Positions 23,975 through 35,624 of a DNA stretch of 64,000 bases are shown one piece after another. Under the pieces are notes generated by a model, which was not told the DNA's origin, ran no database searches, and saw only the letters and a list, made by a program, of their open reading frames with translations. Source of the DNA: Gigaspora margarita. Taxonomy: Eukaryota; Glomeromycota; Glomeromycetes; Diversisporales; Gigasporaceae. Each line of letters opens with the position of its first letter. Positions within the stretch are counted from its first letter, which is position 1. Made by a program: the position numbers and the translations under genes. The stretch lies in contig WTPW01000151.1 of NCBI GenBank assembly GCA_009809945.1, positions 496,258 through 560,257 of the forward strand. Reading direction: 5' to 3'.

Positions 23975-25860
23975 TTGGAGGCCAAAGAAATTGTTTACCC
24001 CTTAAAACTAACCCCAATAAATGCTTTCACCATACCTGTATTCTTAGAGCTTATAGCTAATTCGATGATACTTGTTAATGCATTGATCGACTCAGGAGCA
24101 TCAGTCTGTTTTTTGGATTCCACTTATGCGCATGATCTTCAGTTACCTGTAAGAAAGAAAAGCACGCCACTGTCAGTCAAAGTGGTTGATGGATGTGAAA
24201 TCGCTTCTGGTGCAGTTACCTATGAAATGGGGCCACTGCAACTCCATTATCTGAATCATTGTGAAGAAATCACATTAAATCTGATTCCTTTAGCACATCA
24301 CCCAATTATTCTAGGGTTAGTGGTTAAGTATACACAACCCAATGATTAATTGGCGGCAACGTACATTGACCTTTTCCGATGCTGCTTGTACGCACCATTT
24401 TCAACAGCAAGATAAAGTGGAACACCTCTGTCACATGACTCCTTTGAAGAAAATCCCAGGTGCACGTGCACTAACGCTGCCTACAAAATATACCAGTTTT
24501 AGTGATGTATTCAGTGAAAAGAAGGCCGGAAATTTACCTGTACACAGGTCTTATGATTGTGCCATTGATTTACAACCTGGGGAGCAACCTCCATGGGGCT
24601 GATTTACGAGTTATCTGAACTGGAATTACGGACCTTGAAGCAGTATATTGAAGAAAATCTGGCCAAAGGCCATATCTGACACTCGAAATCCCCTGCTAGT
24701 ACCCCCATACTATTTGTTAAAAAGAAAGATAGAACTCTGTGGCTATGCGTGGACTATAGAGGGTTAAATTGTGTTACCATAAAAAATAGATACCCACTTC
24801 CGCTCGTATCTGAATTGTTACATCGTCTTGCTGAGGCCCGTATTTTTACTAAAATTGACTTGAGAAGTGCATATAATTTAGTTAAAATCAGACCTGGTGA
24901 TGAATGGAAAACTGCATTCCGTACACGTTATGGACACTTTGAGTATTTGGTGATGCCATTTGGCCTCACTAATGCCCCTGCAGTCTTCTAACATTTGATG
25001 AATGATGTTCTTCGCGAGTTCTTAGATAGCTTTGTTATCATATACTTGGATGATATACTGATCTATTCAGCAAACTCGGACGAACACATGGTGCATGTAA
25101 AGATAGTACTTGACTGACTTCGTTAATTTGGTCTATATGCTAAACTCAAAAAATGTGAGTTTGATAAAACCAGTGTAGAATTTTTGGGCTATTTAATTAC
25201 CCCTGACGGTATTCAAATAGATGCAAAAAAGGTAGATACACTACTCACCTGGCCGGTCCCAAAAACTCTTTGAGAGGTACAGCAATTCCTAGGATTTGCA
25301 AATTATTATAGACAATTCGTCCGAAACTACTCACAACTCATAACACCTTTAACAAACTTAACTTGCTGATCTAATAATCTATTCCAATGGATGGCAGCGG
25401 CCACTTTAGCCTTTAATGCATTAAAAACTGCTTTCACCACGGTCCCTTTCCTTGCTCACGCTGATTTGGTAAAACAGTTTATCCTAGAAACTGATGCATC
25501 TGATTACGCATTAGGTGCAATTCTATCACAATATTAGGAAGATGGCCTCCTTCATCCCGTTGCTTTTTTTACTCAGAAGTTTAGTCCTGCAGAGGTCAAT
25601 TATGATATTTATGAAAAAGAGCTTCTAGCAATAGTTACTGCCTTTAAACAATGGCGCCACTACCTTGAAGGTGCTCAACATAAGACGATTGTATATTGTG
25701 ATCACAAAAATCTGCAACAATTCGCCATTTCCAAAATTCTCAATCGTCGACAAGCCCGTTGGTCGTTATTATTATCTAATTTCAACTTTGAGATATCTTT
25801 CCAACCTGGAAAAGATCAAGGAAATGCAGATGCTTTGTCACGAAGATCTGATTATAAATT
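23975..25860 (+). pseudogene. Chromovirus protease, reverse transcriptase and RNase H (fossil part)
   Basis: The protease active-site motif LIDSGASVCFLD lies near 24085-24120. Reverse transcriptase motifs follow: [12 protein letters not shown] and [14 protein letters not shown] near 24890-24985, and the catalytic YLDDILIYS near 25043-25070. RNase H has [14 protein letters not shown] near 25490 and a DHKNLQ-type motif near 25700. This region is broken and is listed as a fossil only. Confidence 0.88.
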
Positions 25861-27385
25861 AATTTTAACAATCCCACGTCCTACTACAATATTGGACCCA
25901 GATAAATTAGCAATTAATGCAGTATCGACTGTATTTGATAATAAGAATTTACTAAGTCATATCCGTCTCCAGTTACAGTCAGACCCTCTTGCTCAAGAAG
26001 TGATCGAACAATTGGATAAGAACAACTTGAAGCCAAAGTATCAAAAATTTTCTTATGACGATGGACTCATATACAGAAATGGACTCTTATACGTACCTGA
26101 AATGACAGAAAAATTGGAGATTTTACAAGCACGATATGTCTCGAGGATAGCTGGTCATTTCGGGGTAACTAAAACTGTTAAGTTAGTATCCAGGGACTAC
26201 TGGTGGCCTAAACTTCAGTTCTTCATACAAGATTATATCATAACATGCGATATATGTAGCAGATCGAAAACACCAAAGCATCGCCCTTATGGGCTCTTGT
26301 TACTATTGCTAATCCCTTCTCGTCAGTGGTAGTCCATAACCATAGACTTCATAATTCGCTTACCAATATCTTCAGGATTCGACTCCATCTTAGTAGTAGT
26401 GGACAGATTGTTCAAAATGGCTCATTTTATAGCATGCAGTAATAAAATATCCACAGAACAAACAGCTCAACTAGTGTTGAAAGACGTAGTTCGATTGCAT
26501 GGCATTCCTGAGGAAATTATATCTGACAGGGACCCCAATTCACCTCTCATTTTTGGAAACACCTTTTCAATGTCCTAGAGACGAAAATTAACTTGTTTTC
26601 TGCCTTCCATTCTCAATCAGATGGTCAGAGCGAAAGGGTTAACCAGGTATTGGAACAATATTTAAGGTGTTTCATAAACTACCACCAAGATGACTGGGTC
26701 ATATTGTTACCTCTAGCCGAGTTTGCATATAACAACTCAGTGCATGCATCGACCAATACCTCCTCATTTTATGCAAACTATGGATTTCACCCTCATTTTG
26801 ATATACGTACGCCAAAGCATTGTGATGTACCGGCCGTTGAAGACAAAGCAATTCAACTACAGCAAATAAAACAGAACCTTATACAAGAATTAGAAAGAGC
26901 ACAAAAATGCTATAAAAAATGCGGATAAATTGCACCATAAAGCCCCTCATTATAAACCTGGTGATAAAGTATAGTTATTATAGCGTAATATTACTACCAA
27001 ACATCCCTGTAATAAATTAGACTATAGGAAGTTGGGTCCTTATTGCATCAAGGAACAGATTAACCCGGTTGCTTTTCGTTTAGACTTACCTACTTTACTC
27101 AAGACCCACAATGTCTTCCACGTTTCCTTATTTGAACCATATACTGAGAACAAGTTTCCTGGCAGACAAGTTGACCCACCACCGCCTGTAATGATTGAAG
27201 TTGAACCTGTGTATGAAGTTGAAAAAATACTGGATTCAAAAATTTCAAGGAGGAAACTTTATTACTTGGTAGATTGGAAAGGCTATGACCTGAGTGAGCG
27301 ATCCTGGGAACCATGTAAAAATGTAGCTTATGCACAGGACACTGTACAGAAATTTCACCTTCAATACCCGCACAAGCCAAGTTAA
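25861..27385 (+). pseudogene. Chromovirus integrase and chromodomain (fossil part)
   Basis: The integrase zinc-binding region has HFGVTKTVKLV and CDICSRSK (near 26155-26265), followed by core-domain sequence with FSAFHSQSDGQSERVN (near 26593). The C-terminal part has FHVSLFEPY and then a chromodomain, YEVEKILDSK with YYLVDWKGYDLSERSWEP (about 27208-27312). In chromoviruses this domain is known to steer integration toward particular chromatin marks. This part too is decayed. Confidence 0.88.
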
Positions 27386-27431
27386 ACAACAATAAAAAGT
27401 GGACAAAAGAAGGGGCTTAAGGGGAAGATAA

Positions 27432-27759
27432 TGTCACAGGCTAAGCCTCAACCTGTGACATTGGTACCCATGATGTGGTACCCACAAGTCAATGCTGTAA
27501 TACAAACCTGTGACCAAAAGTAACTTGGTACCCGAAGTCATTCCAACCCTAAGATCGTAGTAATTAGTCATGGTGTTAGTAATTATATTATTACCACAGC
27601 GTATAAGAAATGTAGTCACTATAGCGTAGGATAGAGAATAGATTAGTAATAGTATATATGAGAGACAAAATGTAAACTATTATACTTAGCTTAATCAATA
27701 AACTTTCCAAGTTTCGCTTAAAATCAAACTCGTGGTTTTTAAATTGTCGTTTTGTTACA
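27432..27759 (+). repeat. Right LTR of the chromovirus
   Basis: The 328-bp partner of the left LTR. Many CpG dinucleotides of the left copy appear here as TpG or CpA, concentrated in the first 120 bp, whereas the remainder is almost identical. Confidence 0.92.
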
Positions 27760-27764
27760 ATAAA

Positions 27765-28175
27765 TATATATTATATATATAAGTTTTTATATAATTTGTA
27801 CATCACACAGGAAATCAGTATTTTAGAAAAAAAATGCAAATCTGTGATTGGTTAAAAATAATTTTTAGCCAATCATGTATTGGCATTTGGAAAATCATTG
27901 ATCACAGTAATTTGAAAAGCGCAATAAATACAATACTAAACATGATACGGGCTGATGGAAAAATTATGAACCAGAGTTGTTTCTAAAAAAAACTCAGGCC
28001 GTTCGACCGGTTCGATCTTTTTTGTTAAATAATATTAATAGTTAATTAAATTTAATTAAATTTGTAGAAAGCCATCAGGTCATTCCTTGCCAAAATTCTA
28101 ATGGTACTAAATCCCTATAAAAAAAGTGGTTAGAATTGGCACAGGAAACCAGTGTGAAGGCACACGGGTATGCAG
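27765..28175. other. Non-coding stretch right of the chromovirus
   Basis: No gene is seen. A short inverted repeat with TGATTGGTTAAAAAT and ATTTTTAGCCAATCA occurs at 27845-27877. The rest has no pattern I can name. Confidence 0.35.
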
Positions 28176-28869
28176 CAGGGATAGTAAATGGTCATGTCAT
28201 TTGCTCATTTTTAAATGATATAGAATGACTTTAAAATGACCAGTCTTTAGGCTACGCAAAGTTGATTTTTCGTTTTGCATTACCCGGCGTCCCATTTTTT
28301 CAATTTTTTCAATTTTTTTTTTAGATCCCAATTGTCCCAATTGTTAAATTTTTGATATCTATTTTTTCTCACAAGTTAATAATTGAATGAATTCTAAGTG
28401 TGGCAAAAAATTTATTCCAATAATTATTTTCATCTGGTGTCACCGATGGAGACCTTAATTTCCCGTAATCGTCTGATAGGACTGGCAGGAAAAATATGAC
28501 TGCCGCCCCAATTTTTTGATTCCTTGTTGTACAAAATAAAAAATTAGCCTTGTATAACCTTAAATGTGAACATTACATTATTTAAATTAAAGTTAGAAAA
28601 TAAAAAAAAATCTGCCCATCTGTCCCGAATTTTGAAATCCATGTAATGCAAAACGAAAAATCAACTTTGCATGGCCTTATGGTTATTTTTTAGTTATTAG
28701 CAAATGACTCATGGTCAAATGACCTAAGTCATTTATAAATGACCAAGGTCATTCATTTGGTCATTGGGTCATCTGCATGATCAAATGACCTAAGTTATTT
28801 ATAAATGACCAGGTCATTTGGTTATTGGGTCATCTGCAAATGACTCAGGACCAAATGATCTATGTACTA
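28176..28869. mobile_element. hAT-like word-repeat element (AAATGACC), right end unclear
   Basis: The left end CAGGGATAGTAAATG resembles the CAGGGATGGTAAA end of the 43756 element, and the same word is used: AAATGACC, GGTCATTTG and relatives at 28190-28245 and 28690-28865. The right terminal repeat is not recognisable, so the end is approximate and no duplication can be claimed. A Harbinger-like MITE (28250-28676) is inserted in its middle and separates the two word blocks. Confidence 0.55.
28250..28676. mobile_element. Harbinger-like MITE, TTA target duplication, copy 1
   Basis: The left end GGCTACGCAAAGTTGATTTT and the right end AAAATCAACTTTGCATGGCC-type sequence (the right reads CGAAAAATCAACTTTGCATG then GCC) are inverted repeats of about 31 bp. 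TTA lies on both sides (28247-28249, 28677-28679). A related 357-bp copy with a TAA duplication is at 57048-57404. TWA three-base duplications with GG ends are typical of PIF/Harbinger elements; the superfamily name is inferred. No coding sequence. Confidence 0.8.
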
Positions 28870-30267
28870 CGTTTAACTGATTTAACTCTAATAGTTACTA
28901 GAAGAATAGTTTCTGATTTACTCAAATAAAGGTCTCTTTGCATTACACTAGCTTTCTTTATTTTTTTTAAGAAAAATCAGAGTGAACTCATTTATCTCTC
29001 TTTATTGAAGTCAAATTTATTCATTTATATTTATGTTGTGCATCAGATTAAAACTTGCGTCAGATTGAACCTGACGCATCAGATGATTATCAGTTGACCA
29101 GCATTAAATGATCGGCAACAACTGGGCTAAACTAACTCCTAACTTTACCATAATTTTACCCTAAACCTAATCTAATTTAAGCCGGTGTTACCCCTGCTGA
29201 TGTACCCTGGTCAAATTGTCACTGGATCACGAGACTACTGTGCCCAAAATGTCAGATCAGCTATTTCCATTATACATATCAGCTGCTCATACTATATCGG
29301 ATATACCAGAGGGAACCAACATGAATGAGTGATATTATATAAATGGGTGGTATTCGCTCCACTTTCTAGGCATGTTCGCCATTACTTTTCTTTATTATCA
29401 ATAAAAGACATTATACATTAAATCGATTCTATAAATTACATCACAACTCTTTTGAAATTGCCAAATCATAATAAACATAAACCCTCTCGCTAGTATAAAC
29501 ACTATTAACTATGCTAAACCGCTGCACAGTTCATGTCTCTGTGATCATGTGACTCCTTGTCAATCATTGCTCTATTAACCCTGATTTCTGAGAGGTACTT
29601 CGAGGGTTAACACCGGGTTTCATCTGACACACAACATATGTTATACACTTCAGATTTTGAATAACATTTAATGAATTATACAAAAATGTGGGTTAAACCG
29701 GAATACATATTTTTGTGAGTGATACAAACCCATAAAAGGAAATTCCACATAAAATAAACTAAGTTCATGAAATCAGTTTCTATATGTAAAATATCATTCC
29801 CGTCATTTGCAATTAGTGCCCCAAGACAGGTTTAAACTCATTTTCTTGTATTTTCTCATTTCTTGTTTTTTTCTTCGTGTGTCGGGATAATCACATTTTA
29901 CATTCTCCGATTGGCTAATTTCCCTTTTTCGATTTGTATCACTCACACAAATAAATGCATGTGGGGTAAGAATTCGAATCTCTAATGTTGACAGTTAGCG
30001 CTTACAAAATTGTAAGCACTTGGTTTAACTTTGGATTACTTTTCTGGGAAATTGTGGTTGAATTGGTGATATTTTTTGGTAATTGATTTTCTTTTAAATA
30101 GCTTTTTTTGGTAATTTTAGGTTCACAAATTTCAACTGATTGTGATACTCTTTCTTTTTCTTTAGCACTAGATAAAGAGCAGTGCATTGCACTACACAAG
30201 CTCAATTGCACTCAAGTTTGTTTCATTTATCAAATGATAGTTGTATATATAATAAAAAAAATAATTA
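28870..30267. other. Non-coding region with an inverted-repeat MITE
   Basis: No gene is recognised. An element at about 29705-29953 has ends TTTTTGTGAGTGATACAAA and TTTGTATCACTCACACAAA as inverted repeats; its end resembles the TAGTGATACAAATCG end of the ATCGATTAG word elements. The 29600-29640 and 29140-29200 stretches contain CTAACTTTACCATAATTTTA and ACCCTAAACCTAATC words seen in other MITEs here. Open frames at 30002-30394 overlap on both strands and lack motifs. Confidence 0.45.
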
Positions 30268-31286
30268 TGGTGTGCCAAGTCACTTCTCATCAAATGCGCC
30301 AAATTTGGCTAGATATATTCAAGGTATGCCAAATTTGGCTAGATATATCCAAGATGCGCCAAATTTAGATTTGGCTATATATAAAAATTTGTAACTCAGC
30401 CTATATTTTTTTAAAAAATTTTATTTTCCGTCGAACGTAAAAATCAAAAGTCAATTAATAAAAAGTTCTCCAATACTTATGAAAATTTTGTGGTAAGTGT
30501 ATTTTGATCTGCTAAATAAGGTTACTTAATCGATTTTAATCGATTTGCTTAGTAAAATTTAGACTTTACTATGTAGCAACGTTTGTCAATTGTGGGGCGA
30601 ATATATTTTTTTAAAAAACTTTAATATTNCCGTCAAACGTAAAAATTAAAAGTCAATTAATAAAAAATTCTCTAATACTTATGAAACTTTTATATTTTGA
30701 TCTGTTGAATAAGGTTAATTAATCGATTTTTTCGATTTGCTTAGTAAAATTTAGACTTTACTATGTAGCAATATTTGTCAATTGTGGGGCGAATATATTT
30801 TTTTAAAAAATTTTAATTTTTCCGTCGAACGTAAAAATCAAAATTCAATTAATAAAAAATTCTCTAATGCTTATAAAATTTCGTCTTAAGTGTATTTTGA
30901 TCTGCTGAATAAGGTTACTTAATCGATTTATTTCGATTTGCTTAGTAAAATTTAGACTTGACTATGTAGCAACGTTTGTCAATTATCGGTTTCACGCCAA
31001 TTTTATGTAGATCGAATATATGTGATGCCAATTTTGATATAAATTATATGTAACAACAAGGCGCCAATTTTATAGCTCACATAATAAATTGTATAAATTT
31101 TTTAAATTTTAATGCCATATAATTTTGATATTTGGACTTTTTAAAAAATTTTAACCGATAAGTTTGATAGAGCCAAAGATAAAGATTTATTTTTAACGGT
31201 TAATTATTAAATAAATCTTTGGATTTTATAGTTATAAGATTTTAAAAATGCAATCAGAATTTGATGAGAAGTGACTTGGCGCACCA
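30268..31286. mobile_element. TA-flanked MITE with internal triple repeat
   Basis: The ends TGGTGTGCCAAGTCACTTCT and AGAAGTGACTTGGCGCACCA are inverted repeats, extended inward by CATCAAAT and ATTTGATG. TA flanks both sides (30266-30267, 31287-31288). The word GCGCCAAATTTGGCTAGATA is repeated just inside the left end. The body holds three tandem units of about 195 bp (30400-30990). No coding capacity. Superfamily uncertain; the TA duplication suggests Tc1/mariner-type. Confidence 0.8.
30400..30990. repeat. Three tandem units of about 195 bp sharing a conserved core
   Basis: Each unit starts with TTTTTTTAAAAAA and CGTCGAACGTAAAAAT (or a close variant), then CAATTAATAAAAA, then a core: TTTTGATCTGCT, AATAAGGTTACTTAATCGAT, TTGCTTAGTAAAATTTAGAC, TTTACTATGTAGCAA. 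The core is the reverse complement of the one in the CTGTATAT MITEs at 9.5-10.9 kb. One base is undetermined (30629). Confidence 0.8.
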
Positions 31287-32650
31287 TACAAATGATGATT
31301 TAAAAAAGTAAATTCATAATACTAAATTTGCATGAATAAAATACTGCATAACTTTATACCAAAACAGAAAACAATTGCTTAATATTATCAGTTAGAAATT
31401 GATTTTTTGAGTTGATTCAATAAGTTCAATAATTGAGGTATGGCACTAAAATGTAATCAATTCATGTGTGCTATTTTTAATTATTCCCATTATTATTTTT
31501 TAAAATTGGTCTATAGAATTCCTAAATAAAAAAAGCAAAATCATTGTTAAGCTTCAAATAATATCAAAAGTTATTATTTGCACCAAATTATCTTTAATGG
31601 TTCACAATATATTTATTAATACAAATATAATTATAATTTTTTCTCTATAAATTTTGTACTATGCTCATATATGCTATAATTATTTTTCCATTCTTATAAT
31701 AAGACAAAATTTTATTTGAGACCTTATTAATGTGTCAATAGCCTAAAAAAAATAATTAAAAAAATTGAATCATTTTAATATTTTTGACAATTAGAATAGC
31801 TAATTGAAAAAATAATATTTGTACCATTCTTCAACTTTTCAAAATAATAATATTTGTATCTGCACTCCTATAATAAAGCGCAATCTTAGTAAATACCCAA
31901 TTAATGTGTACAACAACCAAAAGTAAATAAAAAAATAGAATCATTTTACCAAAAACTTTTGCCAATTAGAATGGCTAAATTAAAAAAATTATACATGCTC
32001 TTCTTTAACTTTTCTAAACAAAATACATATAATATATTGAATGAAGTATCTTACATAGTGACCAATCATATATTGCTGTACTATGATAGTAAATCATTTG
32101 GTATCTAATACCCCAATAATGCTTCAGCCTTATGAAACGCCGCTATTTTATTGCTAGTGATATGTGTAGCTAAAAAAATTGAAATGCTGCTTTGAAATCT
32201 ATAAGGCGCATGTCATACCTTTAATCATAGTACGTATCTCCATCCTCAAGTATATTACACTTTACAAAATTTTATTTGATTATAAGATAATTTTAATCTG
32301 CCAATAATTTCAATTCTAAAGTAATTATAATTTAGCATTAGAATTTATTCTTTGCATTTTATTTAAATAAAATAAAACATTGTTTTAACTTTAATAACTT
32401 TATATTCTTAAAGGTCTTTATTTTGCTTAAATTATTCCTTATGCTATGAATAATGCTTATGAGGCATGGGCCAAATTATGTTTATACTACGCCCATCTTA
32501 ATCATATACACTTACTTATGAAGCAACCAGAATATAGTTTTAAATACATAAACACTGGGTACTATAAAAGTGCTAAACGTTATAAATAAACAAAGACAAT
32601 AACATAAATATTGTAATTATACAGGAATTTTGAATAAAAAGTATTCTTAT
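31287..32650. other. Non-coding region downstream of methyltransferase 2
   Basis: No gene is seen. Two diverged segments near 31750-31830 and 31900-31990 share TTGCCAATTAGAATGGCTAA-like sequence and are a local duplication. From about 32200 the sequence is homologous to 20470-20900, the 3' flank of the other methyltransferase. Confidence 0.45.
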
Positions 32651-33698
32651 TTAGTGGTTGTTTGCTTTTTGCTTTTTTTCAGCCAAGGCAAGGACAAAAA
32701 GCCAAGAAACTTTTAAAATCTGGTCATCTTTCCATCCTTCTTCCTCCTTAAGTTCCTCAAATAACTTGTTAATTGGATCTTCTACCATCTGATTTTCTTT
32801 TTGATACTTGGCCATATAATTCTTGTAAGCACTCCATGTCTAATAAAAAAACATATTTATATATATTCTAACCAAATATAAAATTTCTATTGATATTTTA
32901 TGAACTCACCTTCATATAGTTCTTCAATCGTTCAACGCTCCATTCTTCACTTAAAAGACTTTCACCATTACTCATTTTTCCTTCCTTCTCATCATATTCA
33001 TACCTTTCCCAAATAATATTTCTGAACAATTCATCAGGTAACGCGATACCTTTATACAAAATGCTTATCTCTAACTTTTCAGGATTTCCGGGATTCCAAT
33101 AGTCACCAAATGTCTCTAACACAAGTTTCATAAATTTTTTTGTGGCAACTGGATATCCATCGACAACATGGTACGAATACCCCCAAATAGCCAATGTTCC
33201 ACTTGGTTTTAAAACTCTCCAAGCCTCATTAAAAAATTTTTCTCTATCGAACCAGTGAACTGCTTGACCCACAGTCACTAAATCAAATATCGAATCTTGG
33301 AATTGGGAAAGATTTTCGGCAGCGCTAATCGAATATTGAATATTTGGAGAGCGAGAAACAGAAGAAAGCATAACTTGAGAGATATCAGTGGCATACACTT
33401 GTTGAAATTTTTTCGATAGTTCTTTGGCGACATATCCAGTGCCAGTTGCAACGTCTAATGCGGTGGAAAGTGATGAGGAATGTGAGGCATGGTAATCATA
33501 AATCTTTGAGAAAAGGCGGGACGAATACCTAAATTTTAAAAATTAAATATTAATTTAATAACTTAGTTTTCTTTTCTTGATATGTTTAAAATTAACTAAC
33601 GTTGGACGATAAGTATTGTATGCGGCGCTATTATAGTCTGAATCAGAGAATGTAGTAGAGTTTTCTTTATTAACATTAATATTATTCATGGTAGACAT
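32651..33698 (-). CDS. Class I SAM-dependent methyltransferase, paralogue 2
   Basis: Three exons (33698-33601, 33528-32910, 32839-32651) give 301 residues. Exons 1 and 2 have exactly the lengths of the first copy (98 and 619 nt) and the introns sit at the same positions and phases. Motif I and its surroundings (LDVATGTG; here with a Tyr-for-Leu change, LDVATGTGYVAKEL), YATDISQVML, AENLSQFQD, VGQAVHWFD and EAWRVLKPSGTLAIWGY are kept. The C-terminus is longer because the stop used by paralogue 1 is lost, adding QKANNH. The upstream TATA box is shared. Both copies appear functional; sequence divergence is concentrated in the region after the Rossmann core, which usually contacts substrate. Confidence 0.88.
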
Positions 33699-33813
33699 TG
33701 TAGAAAAACGAGTTAAATAAGGTGCAATTCTTTTCAAGATTTTCTTAATTATATAATTTACCATGTATACAGTAATTGCATATATGATTGTGTACTTAGA
33801 TTTCAAACTTCTC

Positions 33814-33821
33814 TTTATATA
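33814..33821 (-). promoter_or_regulatory. TATA box of methyltransferase 2
   Basis: TTATATAAAGAGAAGTTTGA on the minus strand, about 116 bp upstream of the start, identical to the sequence upstream of paralogue 1. Confidence 0.5.
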
Positions 33822-33910
33822 ACACTCCATGTATTTAGAATGTTAGTAGTCTTTAAAATATTTTAGTCATTATTTTTAGTGAGTCATTCTAGACATATCT
33901 TATTACATAA

Positions 33911-34910
33911 CTAAAAACCTTATAATAGAAATGATTGGCACGTGCGACGTTAACTTTAACAAGAGATGTACGTATGCAAAATATAATGACATCATCCTCG
34001 CGAAAATTATTACATCATACTTCGTGCTAAGTAATCTTTGATTAAACGTGGCAACTCATATTAAAGTCTATGAATCCGCTGAAATCCGAATTTTGCCTTG
34101 GATGATGCCACCTCGCAGTTCACGCAAGTCATATGATTTGTGGAAATGCATGCTAGTTTACCTAACGCAGGAAACATTTCTAAAACACTAGTCACCGATG
34201 AATATCTTTTGAAATTTTTACCGAATTATAAAAAGTTTTAACTGATTGACAAAGATATACTGACGAATATTAATACAATTAAATACATTCTATGTTATTA
34301 TTTTGCTTATTGATCTTTGGTTTTGTTGTAATCACTTGATCGCAGCTCTTTTTTTCTGCAATCATTTTGTGATTTTTACGAAATCTTATTGGCTAACGAA
34401 TTCTATTACTGTTTTATTGTGCAATAATGATTCTGTTATCCAAAAAAAAAACAATATGGACATTATAAAAAAGTTTATTCGCTTTATAATTTTAGTATTT
34501 GACTCATGGTTCTGTTCTGCAATTTATTTCAATTATAAATTTACATGCGTCATTCGTAATTAAGAAATGATTTATTTTTTAAAATCAGTAAACATTTTAA
34601 CATATTGAAGTTGGAATATTAATTCTACGCACCAGTAGTAACCTGCATGTGCGTTGCTATGTGACATTTTGTGTAACATTAACAGGTCATGTGTCCGATA
34701 AATAGCAATCAAAAGGTTGAATGCTGACAGACAGAAACTTTTCTTTTAGTAATATAGATTATTTAGTAATTTACTATTTTAATGCGTAGCAAATGTGTCC
34801 GAAATCTATAGAATTTTGTATTTGTTGCATTTAATTACGCGTGTGGATAGACATGAATTTCTAAAATTACAAATTTGATGCAACGTACTTGCGTCGATAT
34901 TTGATGTACT
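33911..34910. other. Non-coding region
   Basis: No gene is recognised. An 86-codon open frame at 34303-34563 reads as cysteine- and phenylalanine-rich low-complexity sequence with no family I know. No clear repeat or regulatory signal was seen. Confidence 0.4.
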
Positions 34911-34931
34911 AGTTTGGCATGTTCCTACCGG

Positions 34932-35595
34932 TAGGGATGGTAAAGTTCCTAGGTTCGGAACCTAAGAACCTGGTTTTGGAACCTAGTTCTTAAAAACCAG
35001 GTCCCAATTTTAGAACCTAGGTTCTTAGGTTCGTGGTAGGTTCTTTAGGTTCATGGTAGGTTCTTAGGTTCTTAGGTCTTTAGGTTCTTAGGTTCTTAGG
35101 TTCTTACGTAGGTCCTTAGGTCTTATGTAGGTCCTTAGGTTTTTAGCTCTTAGATCCTTAGGTTCTTAGGTTCTTATGTAGCTTACGTAGGTCCTTAGGT
35201 TCTTAGGTTCTTATGTAGGTTCTTAGATTCTTAGGTTCTTATGTAGGTCCTAAGATTCTTAGGATTTTAGGTTCTTAAATTCAATTTCTAACGCGATGAG
35301 TACAATTTTCAATATTATGTATGAATTTGGAAAGACTCTATCCACTCCACATTATCTACATTTAGGAATAGTTAGGTTGGTTTAGGTTCGGTTTTTGGTT
35401 CGGAACCTTTAGGTTCCATTTCAAAAACCTAAGAACCAGGTTCCGGAACCTTTAGGTTCCATTTCAAAAACCTAATATCCAGGTTCCGGAACCAGGTTTG
35501 GAACCAGGTTTTGGAACTTTTTAAAAACCAGGTTCTTAGGTTTTTGAAATGGAACCTAAAGGTTCCAAACCAAAAACCGAACCTAACCATCCCTA
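34932..35595. mobile_element. hAT-like word-repeat MITE (AGGTTCTTAGG)
   Basis: The ends TAGGGATGG and CCATCCCTA are inverted and flanked by a perfect 8-bp duplication CCTACCGG (34924-34931, 35596-35603). The interior is an array of AGGTTCTTAGGTTC with variants (35000-35275), bounded by inverted blocks rich in GGAACCTAAGAACC and GGTTCCATTTCAAAAACC. A short non-word segment with ATCTACATTTAGG lies at 35280-35375. No coding sequence. Confidence 0.92.
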
Positions 35596-35624
35596 CCTAC
35601 CGGTATTTACCGGTTTGTAGCTAC

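Larger units (their letters stand above)
22584..27759 (+). mobile_element. Ty3/gypsy chromovirus fossil with both LTRs
   Basis: The 5.18 kb element has two LTRs of 327-328 bp beginning TGTCACAGG and ending TTGTTACA, flanked by the 5-bp duplication ATAAA (22579-22583 and 27760-27764). Between them lie, in order, gag with a zinc knuckle, an aspartic protease, reverse transcriptase, RNase H, integrase and a C-terminal chromodomain, the order of Ty3/gypsy chromoviruses. A purine-rich tract (AGGGGCTTAAGGGGAAG) precedes the right LTR. The element is broken, with roughly five to ten coding lesions. The LTRs differ at about 20 positions (about 6 percent), mostly at CpG sites, which suggests a moderately recent insertion whose age a plain clock would overstate. 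Confidence 0.95.
32200..33910. repeat. Segmental duplication around methyltransferase 2
   Basis: The partner of 20470-22175, with the same gene, the same orientation and shared 5' and 3' flanks. The homology fades near 33910 in the sequence after CTAGACATATCTTATTAC. Confidence 0.8.

Noticed and set aside
23011-27385. Calling gag and pol as working host or viral genes
   Set aside because: The element has multiple coding lesions and is treated as a fossil.
15966-33698. P450 plus two methyltransferases as a secondary-metabolite gene cluster
   Set aside because: There is no backbone synthase, transporter or regulator nearby, and the neighbouring methyltransferase is explained by tandem duplication; only mentioned as a possibility.
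34990-35275. GGTTCTTAGG array taken for telomere-like sequence
   Set aside because: The unit is not TTAGGG, it occurs in both orientations and it lies strictly inside a 664-bp element with an exact 8-bp duplication.
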